NCBI GenBank assembly: GCA_002841885.1
Contig: PHBE01000013.1
Location: 1 to 64,000 of the forward strand
Reading direction: 5' to 3'
DNA: 64,000 nucleotides
Source of the DNA: Deltaproteobacteria bacterium HGW-Deltaproteobacteria-18
GTDB lineage: Bacteria > Desulfobacterota > Desulfovibrionia > Desulfovibrionales > Desulfomicrobiaceae
Under the pieces are notes generated by a model. The model was not told where the DNA came from, ran no database searches, and was given only the letters and a program-made list of their open reading frames with translations. A program made the translations under genes and the position numbers. Below, piece after piece: positions 7,467-16,764 of this stretch; position 1 is the stretch's first letter, and the number at the start of each line of letters is the position of its first letter.

Positions 7467-9638
7467 TTCCAGCTCAACAAAATCCTCGATGATCAGCTTG
7501 AGCCCGAATCCGGGGAAGTTGATCTTGTATTTGTTGGGCTCCACGCGCTGGACGACCTTGCCGCGGCCGAAGATCTTGTGCCGGCAGTAGGTGCCCTGCA
7601 CCGGGGTTTGGGTGCTGGATGCGGATCTTGGCGCTGGGGCCGCGAAATCGTCGCCCAGCCCCGGGCGGGAGATCTGGGGCGATGCGCTCTCGGGTGTGCG
7701 GCGGGGCGTGGGCAGAGTCTGCAGGCCGACGCCGCCCGTGAACTGCTCGCGGTAGCGGGACAGCAGGTGGGCCGGGATGTCCTGCAGGAAGGGGCTGACC
7801 CTGGCCGGGGTGGTGGCCGAAAGCTCACGGCTGTAGAGGGTCTCGGGGGAGAAGAGGGTCAGACTGTCGCGGGCGCGTGTGCAGGCCACGTACAGAAGGC
7901 GCCGCTCCTCCTCGAAGTCGTCGTTGTCGTTCATGGCGTGGCGCGAGGGGAAGCGGTCCTCCACCAGATCGATGACCAGCACGGCATCCCACTCCAGGCC
8001 CTTGGACGAATGGACCGTGGACAGAGTCACGGCCTGGCCCCGGTCCTCTTCCGCGTCGGGGCTGTCCAGGCTCAGGTCGCCCAAAAACGCCGGGATATCG
8101 TCATAGCTCAGGGAAATCTGGGTCAGCTCCTCGAGCCCTGCCTCGCGGCGCGGGTAGTCGTCGGGAAATTTTTCGCGCAGGACCGGCAGATAGTATTCGA
8201 GCACGAAGGTGATGGCCGTGGAAGGGCGCATGACCTGGGTGCGCAGGGTGTCGAGCACGCGCAGGAGGTCGTCGAGGGCCGGACGCTTGGTGCGCTGTGC
8301 CTTGATAAAGGCCTGGTCGTTGATCATGGCCGCGTGATGGATTTTCTGCGCGCTCTTGGGGCCAATGCCCGGCACATTGCCCAGTATCCGCTGCCAGGCC
8401 GGGAGGTCCGAGGTGTTCTGGCTGAGCCTCAGACAGGCCAGGACATCCTTGATGTGCGCGGCGTCCGAGAATTTTATTCCGCCGAATTTGCGAAAGCCGA
8501 GCCCGATCTTGTTCAGCTCCACTTCCACATGGTACGATTGATACCCCGCCCGGAAAAGAACGGCGATCTGGTCGAGGGGGTAGATGCGCGAAAGCTCCAC
8601 CACCTTGGCCGTGACCAGGCGGGCCTGGCTGCGGTCCGAGAAGGGCAGTATGTGTTCGGGCAGGCGGGTGTCGGTGCGCTCGGAGAAGAGGCGCTTGGCG
8701 AACTTGTCGCGGAAGCCGTCCAGGATGGCGTTGGTCAGTTCCAGGATGGGCTGGGTGGAGCGGTAGTTCTGCTCCAGCTTGATGACGCGGGTATCCTGAA
8801 ATATCTTGGGAAAATCGAGAATGTTGCGCACGTTTGCGCCGCGAAAGGCATAGATGGACTGCGCGTCGTCGCCCACGGCCATGACGTTGGGGCTGGTGTC
8901 GCCGGGCTTGGTCAGAAGTCGCACCAGCCGCGCCTGTACGAGGTTGGTGTCCTGGTACTCGTCGACCATGATGTGGGAGATGGACGAGGTCACCGCTTCA
9001 CGGATGTGCGGGTGCTCGGTCAGCAGGCGCTCCAGCAGGAAGAGCAGGTCGTCGTAGTCGAGGAGCCCGCATTCGCGCTTGATGCGCTCGTACTCTTCGA
9101 GGAGACGGGTCAGGTCGTCCTCGTAGGCCCCGAGATGATAGGCCTCCTGGCGCAGCACCTGTTCGAGGGTCAGTTCCTTGTTGCGGCTCTTGCTGTAGAG
9201 CCCCAGCACCGTGGCCCGCTTGGGAAATTTGCGGTCGCCCTTGCCGATCTTCAGACGGTCTTTGGCCTGGCTCAGTATCTCCTCGCCGTCGGAGCGGTCC
9301 ATGACCGTGGCTCCGCGTTCGAATCCCAGCAACCCCGCATGCTGCTTGAGCAGGGAATAGGCGAAACCGTGGAAGGTTCCGCCGCGCACGTGCCCCAGAC
9401 CCTGGTTCCCCAGCAGGCCTTCGGCGCGGTGCAGCATCTCCGAGGAAGCCTTGCGGGTGAAGGTCAGGAGCAGGATCTCGGCCGGGGACACGCCGGATTC
9501 GACCAGCCGGGCCAGGCGGTAGACGATGGTGCGGGTCTTGCCCGAGCCGGCTCCGGCGATGACCAGAATCGGTCCGTCCAGGGTGGTCGCGGCTTCGTAT
9601 TGGGCTGGATTCAGATCGTTTTGATAGTCGATGCGCAT
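7464..9638 (-). CDS. UvrD/PcrA-family ATP-dependent DNA helicase
   Basis: Superfamily 1A 3'-5' DNA helicase of 724 aa, used in repair and replication restart. Motifs in order: Q-motif region NPAQYEAATT, Walker A AGAGSGKT (near 30), motif Ia TFTRKAS, Walker B DEYQDT, motif III GDDAQSIYAFRGA, motif IV region QNYRST, motif V TVHSSKGLEWDAV and motif VI YVACTRARD. The C-terminal ~45 residues resemble the PcrA/UvrD Tudor-like tail that contacts RNA polymerase (CRHKIFGRGKVV). The size is normal for UvrD/PcrA. Its first 28 bp overlap the end of the phosphodiesterase gene, so the two are co-transcribed and probably translationally linked. uvrD, pcrA and rep cannot be separated confidently here. Confidence 0.92.
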   Translation of the reverse strand: MRIDYQNDLNPAQYEAATTLDGPILVIAGAGSGKTRTIVYRLARLVESGVSPAEILLLTFTRKASSEMLHRAEGLLGNQGLGHVRGGTFHGFAYSLLKQHAGLLGFERGATVMDRSDGEEILSQAKDRLKIGKGDRKFPKRATVLGLYSKSRNKELTLEQVLRQEAYHLGAYEDDLTRLLEEYERIKRECGLLDYDDLLFLLERLLTEHPHIREAVTSSISHIMVDEYQDTNLVQARLVRLLTKPGDTSPNVMAVGDDAQSIYAFRGANVRNILDFPKIFQDTRVIKLEQNYRSTQPILELTNAILDGFRDKFAKRLFSERTDTRLPEHILPFSDRSQARLVTAKVVELSRIYPLDQIAVLFRAGYQSYHVEVELNKIGLGFRKFGGIKFSDAAHIKDVLACLRLSQNTSDLPAWQRILGNVPGIGPKSAQKIHHAAMINDQAFIKAQRTKRPALDDLLRVLDTLRTQVMRPSTAITFVLEYYLPVLREKFPDDYPRREAGLEELTQISLSYDDIPAFLGDLSLDSPDAEEDRGQAVTLSTVHSSKGLEWDAVLVIDLVEDRFPSRHAMNDNDDFEEERRLLYVACTRARDSLTLFSPETLYSRELSATTPARVSPFLQDIPAHLLSRYREQFTGGVGLQTLPTPRRTPESASPQISRPGLGDDFAAPAPRSASSTQTPVQGTYCRHKIFGRGKVVQRVEPNKYKINFPGFGLKLIIEDFVELE

Positions 9639-10951
9639 GATGTCTTTAAGGCCCCAAAGGTGGCGGCGGGGATGTCGAAGTGGTCCAGAATTGCCTGGCC
9701 GACCTCTGTCGGTGTGCGGGCGGATGCGCCCATGGAATCGTAAAAAAACACGTCGTCGGCCGTATGCATGCCCTGGCGGCCGAAATGGCCGAACATGCCG
9801 GTGCGGCCGAACTTGCCCTTCAGGTCGAACCCGGGCTCCGGGACCAGCACCAGGTCCGGGGCGAGATGGGCCATTGAGCCATGATAGAGGTCCCGGCCCA
9901 GGTGCGCGTGGCGGATGATCTTGCGGCCGTCGTGGGTCAGGCCGGACAGGGCGCGGATCAGGTTCCGGCCGAGTTGGTCCGCCTCGGCGCAGGAGAGGCT
10001 GCCGCGGGCAAAACGCTCCTTGGTGTGCAGGTAGATGCGCCCCGGGTCAAGGGCAAAGGCCCGCGTGGAATGGGCCATGGCCTGCGTGTCCCACTCGCTG
10101 GCGGGCTGGCGGGAGAGGTGCAGAAGCCCCTGGTCGCGCAACCACACATTGAGGTCCACCTCCTGCGTGAGGGTCGTGAAGCCGTGATCGGCCATGATCA
10201 GCAGGCGCTTGGGATCCGGCAGGTCATGATAGCGTTCGAGGAATTTTCCGATGAGGCGGTCCCAGGCGGCCATGAAGCGCAGGGCTTCGGAGCTCCAGGG
10301 GTGATAGGGCTCGACCAGGGCGGGAAAGAGAAAATGGCCGAGGCGATCGGTCTCCGTCAGCACGAAGAAGAAGAGATCCCAGGCCAGATCCGGCCACAGG
10401 AGGTCAAGGGCCTTTTCGCGGCAGGCCAGGGAGCGATGCAGGTCCTTGAGCAGAAAGCCCGGGTCCGTGGCCCCGCGCACGGTGTCGGCCTCGATGGTGT
10501 ATTCGTGGTCGGCCAGGATGCCCGCCAGGGCTTGGGGATGCACGGAAGTTTGCAGGTCCTGCGCGGGGAACCCTGCCACGAGCATGGCCCGCATGGGGCG
10601 CACCGGAGCCAGGTTGGGCATGTTAACGGCCTTGGCGAAGAGGCCTTTGTCCGCCAGTCGCTCGAAGATCGTGGCCCCGTGCACATGGGTGAAGTCCGTA
10701 AACTGAAGTTCATAGCTTTGAGGGTCCATGTGCGTGAACCCGAAAACCCCGTGTTCGCCGGGGCTTGAGGCGGTGAAGAGGCTGGTCCAGTTCACGGGCG
10801 AGAGTTCGGGCAGCTCGGCCCGGATGGCCCGGCACCCGGAAGATCCCGCGATGGTGGCGAGGCTCGGAAGCAGGCCTTGGGCGCAGAGATTTTGGGCCAG
10901 CGACCACGGCAGGCCGTCAAGGCCGAGAAAAACCAGTCGGGGAGCGTGCAT
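9611..10951 (-). CDS. Alkaline phosphatase-superfamily phosphodiesterase/nucleotide pyrophosphatase
   Basis: Metal-dependent phosphodiesterase-like hydrolase of 446 aa (type I phosphodiesterase/nucleotide pyrophosphatase family). Two-metal-site landmarks are visible: GLDG near the N-terminus with the metal Asp, the nucleophile region SPVNWTSLFTASSPGEHG, TETDRLGHF in the middle, ADHGF, and a late GMH motif. No signal peptide is present, so it is probably cytoplasmic. Related genes in Desulfovibrionales are often simply called nucleotide pyrophosphatase; the natural substrate is unknown. It sits immediately upstream of, and overlapping by 28 bp, the UvrD-like helicase gene on the same strand. 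Confidence 0.82.
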   Translation of the reverse strand: MHAPRLVFLGLDGLPWSLAQNLCAQGLLPSLATIAGSSGCRAIRAELPELSPVNWTSLFTASSPGEHGVFGFTHMDPQSYELQFTDFTHVHGATIFERLADKGLFAKAVNMPNLAPVRPMRAMLVAGFPAQDLQTSVHPQALAGILADHEYTIEADTVRGATDPGFLLKDLHRSLACREKALDLLWPDLAWDLFFFVLTETDRLGHFLFPALVEPYHPWSSEALRFMAAWDRLIGKFLERYHDLPDPKRLLIMADHGFTTLTQEVDLNVWLRDQGLLHLSRQPASEWDTQAMAHSTRAFALDPGRIYLHTKERFARGSLSCAEADQLGRNLIRALSGLTHDGRKIIRHAHLGRDLYHGSMAHLAPDLVLVPEPGFDLKGKFGRTGMFGHFGRQGMHTADDVFFYDSMGASARTPTEVGQAILDHFDIPAATFGALKTSCASTIKTI

Positions 10952-11043
10952 GGGGGGCGGTGTAGCAGGGAGCGTGCCGGTTGGCCAGCAGGCCGTGGCA
11001 GGTGGAGACTGGCCTGAGGATAACCTTGCCAGCGTCTTGAAAA

Positions 11044-11062
11044 GTCATGTACAGAACATGAC
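11044..11062. promoter_or_regulatory. Operator-like dyad between divergent genes
   Basis: GTCATGT and ACATGAC form a perfect 7-bp dyad with a 5-bp spacer. It lies in the 257-bp gap between the phosphodiesterase gene (leftward) and the exported-protein operon (rightward), 147 bp upstream of the latter's ATG. A TATATT at 11074-11079 lies just downstream and could be a -10 element. Otherwise the gap holds no gene that can be supported. Confidence 0.4.
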
Positions 11063-11208
11063 AAATCCAGACATATATTGGACGCTTCGACCTGTGGAAA
11101 TAAAGCATCGCCTTGGACAAAGTCCATGCTTGCTGCAAAAGGCCGTCGCTTATGATTTATGCGTTGCAATGAAAGGTCCCAGCACCGGGCAAGGGTCGGA
11201 GGAGAAAG

Positions 11209-12027
11209 ATGAAAATCAAATCGTGCGAATGGCTTGTTTTCGTGTCTTTCTTTTTTTTCTTGGCTACAGCCCGGCCTGCCCAAGCATTGGAGTTCTTGGG
11301 AGAGGAGTTTCCGTCCGACGAGGTTGATGCCGTGGTCGTGGAGGTCGGTGCTGCCCATGTGGTGGGAATTGAAGTTTCCAGGACGGATTTTCTGCATCCC
11401 GGAGATCGGGTCGAGATTATGTATCAGGCCGATCTTATGCCCATGATCCTTGGAGTCTACGAAGTCGTAACCGTGCAGGGGAAAAGAATCACCGCCCGGC
11501 CGCTGACCCTGACTTCCGAACCGATGCGGGGCATGCAAGTGCGTGTGGCGCGGAAGGGGGACGGACAAGATCGTCCCTCGGATGCGGCTTCCGTAAAGAC
11601 GCACGAGGATCATGTTTATGGTCATGGTGACGAAGCTAGCCAGGCCGGGTTGATTTTCAACGACACTCCCGCGCCGGAGATTCTGACCGGAATCGTGGAC
11701 GAAGTGCGGGGCCAGGAAATTGTCGTCGCTCTGCCGCAGGGGGAGGGCGTTCACGCCCGCCCCGGCCAGACGGTGGAGGCATTTCTGGTGCTGAGTTCGG
11801 GCAAGGAACTTGGGGCTGGAAAATGGAAAGTGTCGGCGGTGGAGGGAGACCGCACGATCTGCGCACCGGATGGGCCGGTGCGTCCGCGCAAGGGGCTCAA
11901 GGCCGTCATCAGGACCGTCGGACCGGCATCGTCCCTGCCTCCGGATCTCGAAGGCGCGGCGAGATTTCTTGAGACATTCGATCGCTCCGGGTCGCTCTTT
12001 GACCCGGACATGAAGGTTGCCCCATGA
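11209..12027 (+). CDS. Exported protein of unknown function with two beta-rich repeats
   Basis: Family not recognised. The 272 aa start with a typical Sec signal peptide: a basic start, a Phe-rich hydrophobic core and a likely cut after AQA near residue 26. The mature part appears to contain two copies of a similar beta-rich unit (about 35-105 and 155-235), each with a VDAVVVEV or GIVDEVRG-like strand, then a GDRVEI or GQTVEAF turn, then a GVYEVVTVQGKRI or GKWKVSAVEGDRT strand pair. The repeated plan suggests a periplasmic sensor or binding role rather than an enzyme. GGAGGAG precedes the start by 6 bp. The stop overlaps the next gene's ATG by four bases (ATGA), so the two are translationally coupled. 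Confidence 0.75.
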   Translation: MKIKSCEWLVFVSFFFFLATARPAQALEFLGEEFPSDEVDAVVVEVGAAHVVGIEVSRTDFLHPGDRVEIMYQADLMPMILGVYEVVTVQGKRITARPLTLTSEPMRGMQVRVARKGDGQDRPSDAASVKTHEDHVYGHGDEASQAGLIFNDTPAPEILTGIVDEVRGQEIVVALPQGEGVHARPGQTVEAFLVLSSGKELGAGKWKVSAVEGDRTICAPDGPVRPRKGLKAVIRTVGPASSLPPDLEGAARFLETFDRSGSLFDPDMKVAP

Positions 12028-15000
12028 CGCGGTGCAGCGAGGCCGGAGACATGCCATTTGGAAGCACAGGGGACAGGTGTTTTTGTCGAAAGCAGAGGTT
12101 GGTAGCGATCCTGTTTTTTTATTTCCTGTTTTTTGCGGCGGGATCCGTTACCGTTTTTTGTGCCCAAAAGTCGGAGCAGGAAGACGGCTTATGGTGGGAG
12201 ACGCTGCGTTTTACCGCGCGAGGCAGCGATCAGGCGACCTCTCCGGCTCCGGACCTGCTTCCGTACAAATGGGTCAAGGAACGGGCCGGCGAGCTGCTGA
12301 GCGGTATTTCAAAGTTTTCGCGGCTGGGCGCTATTGACGCTGCTCCTTCGCTCGGTACGTCCGGGTGGACGTATCGTCAGGTCGACAACTCCTTGATCAA
12401 CGTCTGGCGCGATAGAAATGTCCAAGGCGTGCGTGATTATGTCCGCAGAAATTATCCTCGAACACCGACTGAGCTTGGAGCCCTGGAGAATCGGGGTGGG
12501 CCCCCGGGCGGAAGGGATGTCGCTGTCGTGCAGGGGCAGCTGAAGCCGATCAGGGCTCCCCGGCTGACTTTTGCTCAGGTTGCGGAGCCGGTGCTTAAAA
12601 AACAGCTCGACCCGAACGACCATGTTGGCAAACTCAAGCTCTTGAATACGTTGCAGGCATTGCAACATTTGATCAACTGTCAGGCGCAAGGTCAGGCTGT
12701 GACCCAATGCGCCAAGGATTACGGCCTGAGTTTCGCCATGTCCAAGGCCGTGATGGAATTGCTGGCGACCATGGGACAACAGCTCGGATGGCATTTTCTG
12801 AAGGATGCGGCTCTGGGGGAATTGATCGTGGGCAGTACGGCCACGATCGGATATCTGGCCTATGCCGACTACGTGGCAATCCAGGAAATACACGCTCTTT
12901 TGCAAGAGCTTTCGAAATCACATGAGGACGCTCTGAGCAACCAACGCATGGCAGAGCACAATGCCGTCGCCGGAAGGGAAAATTGGGACGGCTCCATGAG
13001 AGGGCTGCAGATACGGCTTGATCTCTTCAGGCAGCAGTTTGACAAGCAACTCTTGGTGGCCGGAGAAGACCTGTTCCAGGCCTGGGGGGACGCCGACGAG
13101 TCCTATCTGAAGGCGCGAAGCAGCAGGGAAGCGCTGGGCAAGGCCCTGGATTCCTTTCTGGCCCCCGCCTGGGTCCAGCAAAGGCTGGCCGAATTCTGCA
13201 GGAATGCAGGGGAGGCGGGGGCCCGGAATGGTGAAGCAGCTTTGCGGGATGAATTGAGGCAAGCACTGATGCGCGCCAGCCAATGCGGTTCATTGCGGGA
13301 GGCTGGCGACCTTTGGAGCGTGTATGTCCAGCTGGATACGAAATTGCGTTTGCTCCCGTCGTATGGGCCGTGGCTCGCCCTGCTTGATGATGCACGACAG
13401 GCCAGGGAGCTTCAAACACTGTATGGCTCTTTTGATGACACGTATCAGGATGCTGTCATGAGCGCCTGGGCGGCAAGGATGGCCTACGAGGATTATCGGA
13501 AGACCTTGCAGGTATTCATGGCCCGTTGGCGACGATTCGAGCTTTTTTTGCGAGAAAGGGCGCAGGACGGGCTTCCTCAGGATGCCCGGGACAAAGCCTT
13601 GGAGATGATTTCTTCCGTTGGGCAGTACATTGCCGCCTTCCAGCCTCGGCGGATGCCGGGCAATCATCCGGGTGATTACGAAGACCGCCTCGGAGCCATT
13701 GAACGGGAACTCATGTACATGGATGGCGTCGGGCAAAAGCTCGGTGATGAGATTTCCCGCCGGCTTGCCGGATTGGCGGAGATCAGGCTGGATTGTCCCG
13801 TCGATGCCGGTCGGGGCGGGGGGCAGACATCCCTTGTGGCGCAGTTGTTTCAGTTGCGAGGGCTGGTGGAGACCTGCGCCTTGCATGGCCTCCCGTCACA
13901 TGAGGAGGAAGCCCGCCGATTGGCGGTCGAAGTCCAGGCTCGATGCCGGGAGGGGCTGGCCTTGATTGGTGAACTGGAGCGACTGCTCGGAGCGGATGAG
14001 CAGGTGCTTGATCAGTGGGAACAGCCGGGCTCGCGGCCGGTCGGTGATGACGTAATGCCGACCATGCAGATTCTGCAATCCGCTCACAACAAGGCCGAAA
14101 TCATCACCGTGCGCGTGGGCGACTCCAGTGTCGAAGCCAAGAACCGGGCCGCGGCGTTGTGTCAGCGCCTCCTTGGGCTGAAAGCGCAGGTGTCCGGGGA
14201 AGACGTGAACCGCGTTACGAAGGAGATAAACCGCGATTTTGAACAGCTTGCGGGCCTGATTGCGGATTCGGATGCGGATATGGACAGAATGGATTCCCTT
14301 GTGCGCGAGGCCAGGGAAGCCTGGACCGGCCTTGAAAAGAGCAACGCTCAGGGCAAGCCTGATGCGCGGCCCAAGCCTCCTCTGGTCGAAGCGCGCCGTC
14401 AGGAGGTACTTGCCCGACTTGCCGGCATTGTCGGGGTTGTCCGGCTAACGTTGGATCAACTCTGGGAGATGGTATATGAGGTCGAGGATATTGCAGATGC
14501 CCTGTTCATAAGCGCGAATGAGGCCGATGAGGGTCTCGCCAAAGCGGAAGCTCTGGTGGAGCGGATCGAGGAGCATCTGGCCGATGCGTCCGCTTGTCCT
14601 GATGTCATCGCGAACAGGCTTGAGGAGCTTCGCCGGCGCGATGCTGCGCTCAGAGCCCGCTTCACGGGAGAGCCTGCGGCTGTACCCACGGAATCACCGG
14701 CGCTTGATGAGGCGCGCGAAAAGCTGGAACTGATCATGTTTCTCCTGGAACTGGCCGAGACATACAGGGGCCGAATTCAGGAGGCTGTGAACGATGCAGG
14801 CGTCTGCCGCAACCAGGCCGCCGAGTTTGCGGCTTCAAGAAATTGCAATTTGCTGCGTGCCCGATATCAGCAAGCCCTGCAGCAGGGCGGCATTGAACAG
14901 GCCCGCGAAATAGTCCGACAGGCTGCAAATTGCGGCTGGGCTGCAGAGGCCGGAAGAGAAATCGAGACGGCGCGCTGTCAGCGGTTGGGGCAGGCGCTCT

Positions 15001-15587
15001 TTGACGCGTGCCAGGGCAACAACGTGGAGCGGGTTCGCGCCCTGCTCGGACAGTTCGAATCTTCCTCATGTAGGATCAACGCTGATCTCATGACTCGTGC
15101 GCGCGCCCTGGCCAGTGGAAATGCGACGCCGGATGCTCCAGCGCCTGAAATGCTGCGCGGCAATCTGGACCCGGAGGCGAGGTCCAGCCTTCTGGACAAG
15201 CACCTGAGGAGCAAAAAACTGCAGTCGATCTCCTTCGATAGCTCCGATGTGGCGGTGGCCCGAGGCGCGAGCGGGCAGTGGGAACTGACTGGTCCGGTCC
15301 AGTGCGTGATCAGGCTTGACTGGGGCGCAGGGTATGTTCAGGGGCTTGCCTCGTACAGCAAGATATATACGCTGAATTTCAGGCCTGTCCGAGGTCTGGA
15401 AGCCTTGCTTGAAATCGGCACGCTCACGGAATCCGTGAGCGTGAGCGGTTCGCGCAAGCAGACCCGCCAGACGTCCAAGGCGAAGACGGTGCAGGGAGCC
15501 CTTTCGCAACAGGGCGATGGCTGGGTGCTGGGACTTCCCAACGGCATCGCCGGGGTTATCGGCGACGTGCCTTACCGTTTGCGGTAA
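12024..15587 (+). CDS. Large exported, mainly helical protein of unknown function
   Basis: 1187 aa, not recognised. After a basic stretch there is one hydrophobic segment (about 25-47, ending in VTVFCAQ) that could be a signal peptide or N-terminal anchor; a start at the internal ATG 12051 would make a more usual signal length. The rest is Ala/Leu/Glu/Arg-rich and predicted helical, with coiled-coil-like stretches, scattered Cys (for example in the about 925-1010 region), and ends in about 130 residues of beta-rich sequence with no enzyme motif. It is coupled to the preceding exported protein by an ATGA overlap. A structural or scaffold role in the periplasm is a guess. It converges on the ankyrin-protein gene 8 bp downstream. 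Confidence 0.75.
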   Translation: MTRCSEAGDMPFGSTGDRCFCRKQRLVAILFFYFLFFAAGSVTVFCAQKSEQEDGLWWETLRFTARGSDQATSPAPDLLPYKWVKERAGELLSGISKFSRLGAIDAAPSLGTSGWTYRQVDNSLINVWRDRNVQGVRDYVRRNYPRTPTELGALENRGGPPGGRDVAVVQGQLKPIRAPRLTFAQVAEPVLKKQLDPNDHVGKLKLLNTLQALQHLINCQAQGQAVTQCAKDYGLSFAMSKAVMELLATMGQQLGWHFLKDAALGELIVGSTATIGYLAYADYVAIQEIHALLQELSKSHEDALSNQRMAEHNAVAGRENWDGSMRGLQIRLDLFRQQFDKQLLVAGEDLFQAWGDADESYLKARSSREALGKALDSFLAPAWVQQRLAEFCRNAGEAGARNGEAALRDELRQALMRASQCGSLREAGDLWSVYVQLDTKLRLLPSYGPWLALLDDARQARELQTLYGSFDDTYQDAVMSAWAARMAYEDYRKTLQVFMARWRRFELFLRERAQDGLPQDARDKALEMISSVGQYIAAFQPRRMPGNHPGDYEDRLGAIERELMYMDGVGQKLGDEISRRLAGLAEIRLDCPVDAGRGGGQTSLVAQLFQLRGLVETCALHGLPSHEEEARRLAVEVQARCREGLALIGELERLLGADEQVLDQWEQPGSRPVGDDVMPTMQILQSAHNKAEIITVRVGDSSVEAKNRAAALCQRLLGLKAQVSGEDVNRVTKEINRDFEQLAGLIADSDADMDRMDSLVREAREAWTGLEKSNAQGKPDARPKPPLVEARRQEVLARLAGIVGVVRLTLDQLWEMVYEVEDIADALFISANEADEGLAKAEALVERIEEHLADASACPDVIANRLEELRRRDAALRARFTGEPAAVPTESPALDEAREKLELIMFLLELAETYRGRIQEAVNDAGVCRNQAAEFAASRNCNLLRARYQQALQQGGIEQAREIVRQAANCGWAAEAGREIETARCQRLGQALFDACQGNNVERVRALLGQFESSSCRINADLMTRARALASGNATPDAPAPEMLRGNLDPEARSSLLDKHLRSKKLQSISFDSSDVAVARGASGQWELTGPVQCVIRLDWGAGYVQGLASYSKIYTLNFRPVRGLEALLEIGTLTESVSVSGSRKQTRQTSKAKTVQGALSQQGDGWVLGLPNGIAGVIGDVPYRLR

Positions 15588-15595
15588 GCCTCTGC

Positions 15596-16414
15596 TTACT
15601 TTTCCAGCAGGGCCTCGACCTCGTGTGATCCCCTTTTTCGGGCGATGGCCAGCGGAGTGTCTCCGTCAGCATTGGGGAGATCCCTGCGCGCGCCCAGGGC
15701 GAGCACGGCCCGGGCCAGCGGGGCGTTGTCGTTGCCTGCCGCGTCGTGCAGCAGGCCGTAGCCCTGGTTGTCCCGCGCGTCGATGTCTGCTCCCGCGCGG
15801 ACCAGCATGCCCAGAAGTTTTCGTCCCTGTTCATAATCCCGGAATTCGATGAATACGACCTTGAGGAGGTTCAGCATCGTCTGTCCGTCGGCGTTTCGGG
15901 CCTGTACATCGGACCCGCCCGCCAGGAGAATCGGGACGATCTCCACGGCGCGGTCATGGGTCACGGCGTGGTGCAGGGCCGTGAAGCCCTGGCTGTCGGC
16001 GGCATCGGGATGCGCTCCTGCGGTCAGGAGCATTTTCGCAGCTTCGGGGCTCTGGACCTGCATGAGAGGCGTGAGCCCCTGTCCGAGATCCAAGTCTGCA
16101 GCGAAACCCTCGGCTCGGCCTTGGGGACCCAGGAAGCGGGCCAGGGTCTCAAGGTCGTCCTGGCCCAGGGCCTGGGACATGATCCCGGCGATGCGCTGGC
16201 CGGGGTCAAGGAGGGAATCCGGTTCCTTGCTTCTCAGTTGCGGCGTGCCGTTGCCGGCCTGATTGAGTATCGAGAACAGGCTGGGGTCGGTGGCGCCGCC
16301 GACAGGCGTTTTGGGGCTGGTGACGACGAGGTCCGAGGCCGCGCAGGGACATGCCGCGATCAGGGCCATGATCATGCCGAGAAATACTGTGGAAAAGCGG
16401 CGCATGGGCTTCAT
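15596..16414 (-). CDS. Exported ankyrin-repeat protein
   Basis: 272 aa from the ATG at 16414, which has AGGAGG at ideal spacing; the frame stays open further upstream but encodes nonsense there that overlaps the neighbours. The N-terminus is a signal peptide, and IAAC near residue 21 fits a lipoprotein box, though cleavage after CAAS is also possible. The C-terminal half has about five ankyrin repeats (TALHHAV, LLHDAA, TPLAIAR cores with A-G-A/N-P turns). Ankyrin repeats mediate protein binding. It is the last gene of a three-gene operon with a macro-domain protein and a small membrane protein, 8 bp downstream of the latter, and converges on the 1187-aa gene. Confidence 0.8.
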   Translation of the reverse strand: MKPMRRFSTVFLGMIMALIAACPCAASDLVVTSPKTPVGGATDPSLFSILNQAGNGTPQLRSKEPDSLLDPGQRIAGIMSQALGQDDLETLARFLGPQGRAEGFAADLDLGQGLTPLMQVQSPEAAKMLLTAGAHPDAADSQGFTALHHAVTHDRAVEIVPILLAGGSDVQARNADGQTMLNLLKVVFIEFRDYEQGRKLLGMLVRAGADIDARDNQGYGLLHDAAGNDNAPLARAVLALGARRDLPNADGDTPLAIARKRGSHEVEALLEK

Positions 16415-16422
16415 GGTGCCTC

Positions 16423-16764
16423 CTAGTCGATGAAGTGGATATCGATGGTAAACGGCGCGAGCCATGCGGCGGCCTGCCACATGCTGCAGGACAGCAGCCA
16501 GCCGAACTGCAGGACCGCGGCCAGAACGGCGGTATCCGCCTTCTGGCGGGTGCTGATGACGCCCGTGACCAGGAGGCCCGGCACGACGGTTGAGATCTGC
16601 AAGGCCAGGGGCGCTCTCCAGAACAGGGCCGTGAGGGCCGGAAGGCTCGGGTCCGGGGGCAGCAACGCATTCAGGATGCCTGCCGCCATGCCGGTCAGGA
16701 TGACATGGCCCGCCGTCGCGGCTATGACGGTAGCGGCCAGCAGGACGCGGGGGACGATGTTCAT
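16423..16764 (-). CDS. Small multi-pass membrane protein, unknown
   Basis: 113 aa from the ATG at 16764, preceded by GGGAGG; the open frame reaches further upstream only as overlap with the macro-domain gene. Three hydrophobic segments are visible (about 5-30, 45-70 and 80-105), so it should be an integral inner-membrane protein. No family is recognised. Its ATG overlaps the stop codon of the macro-domain gene (ATGA), and the ankyrin-protein gene follows after 8 bp, so all three are probably made together. Nothing indicates a transported substrate or enzymatic site. Confidence 0.7.
   Translation of the reverse strand: MNIVPRVLLAATVIAATAGHVILTGMAAGILNALLPPDPSLPALTALFWRAPLALQISTVVPGLLVTGVISTRQKADTAVLAAVLQFGWLLSCSMWQAAAWLAPFTIDIHFID

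Noticed and set aside
7449-9743. 764-codon plus-strand frame over the UvrD-like helicase
   Set aside because: No recognisable domain, biased composition; the opposite strand encodes every UvrD motif.
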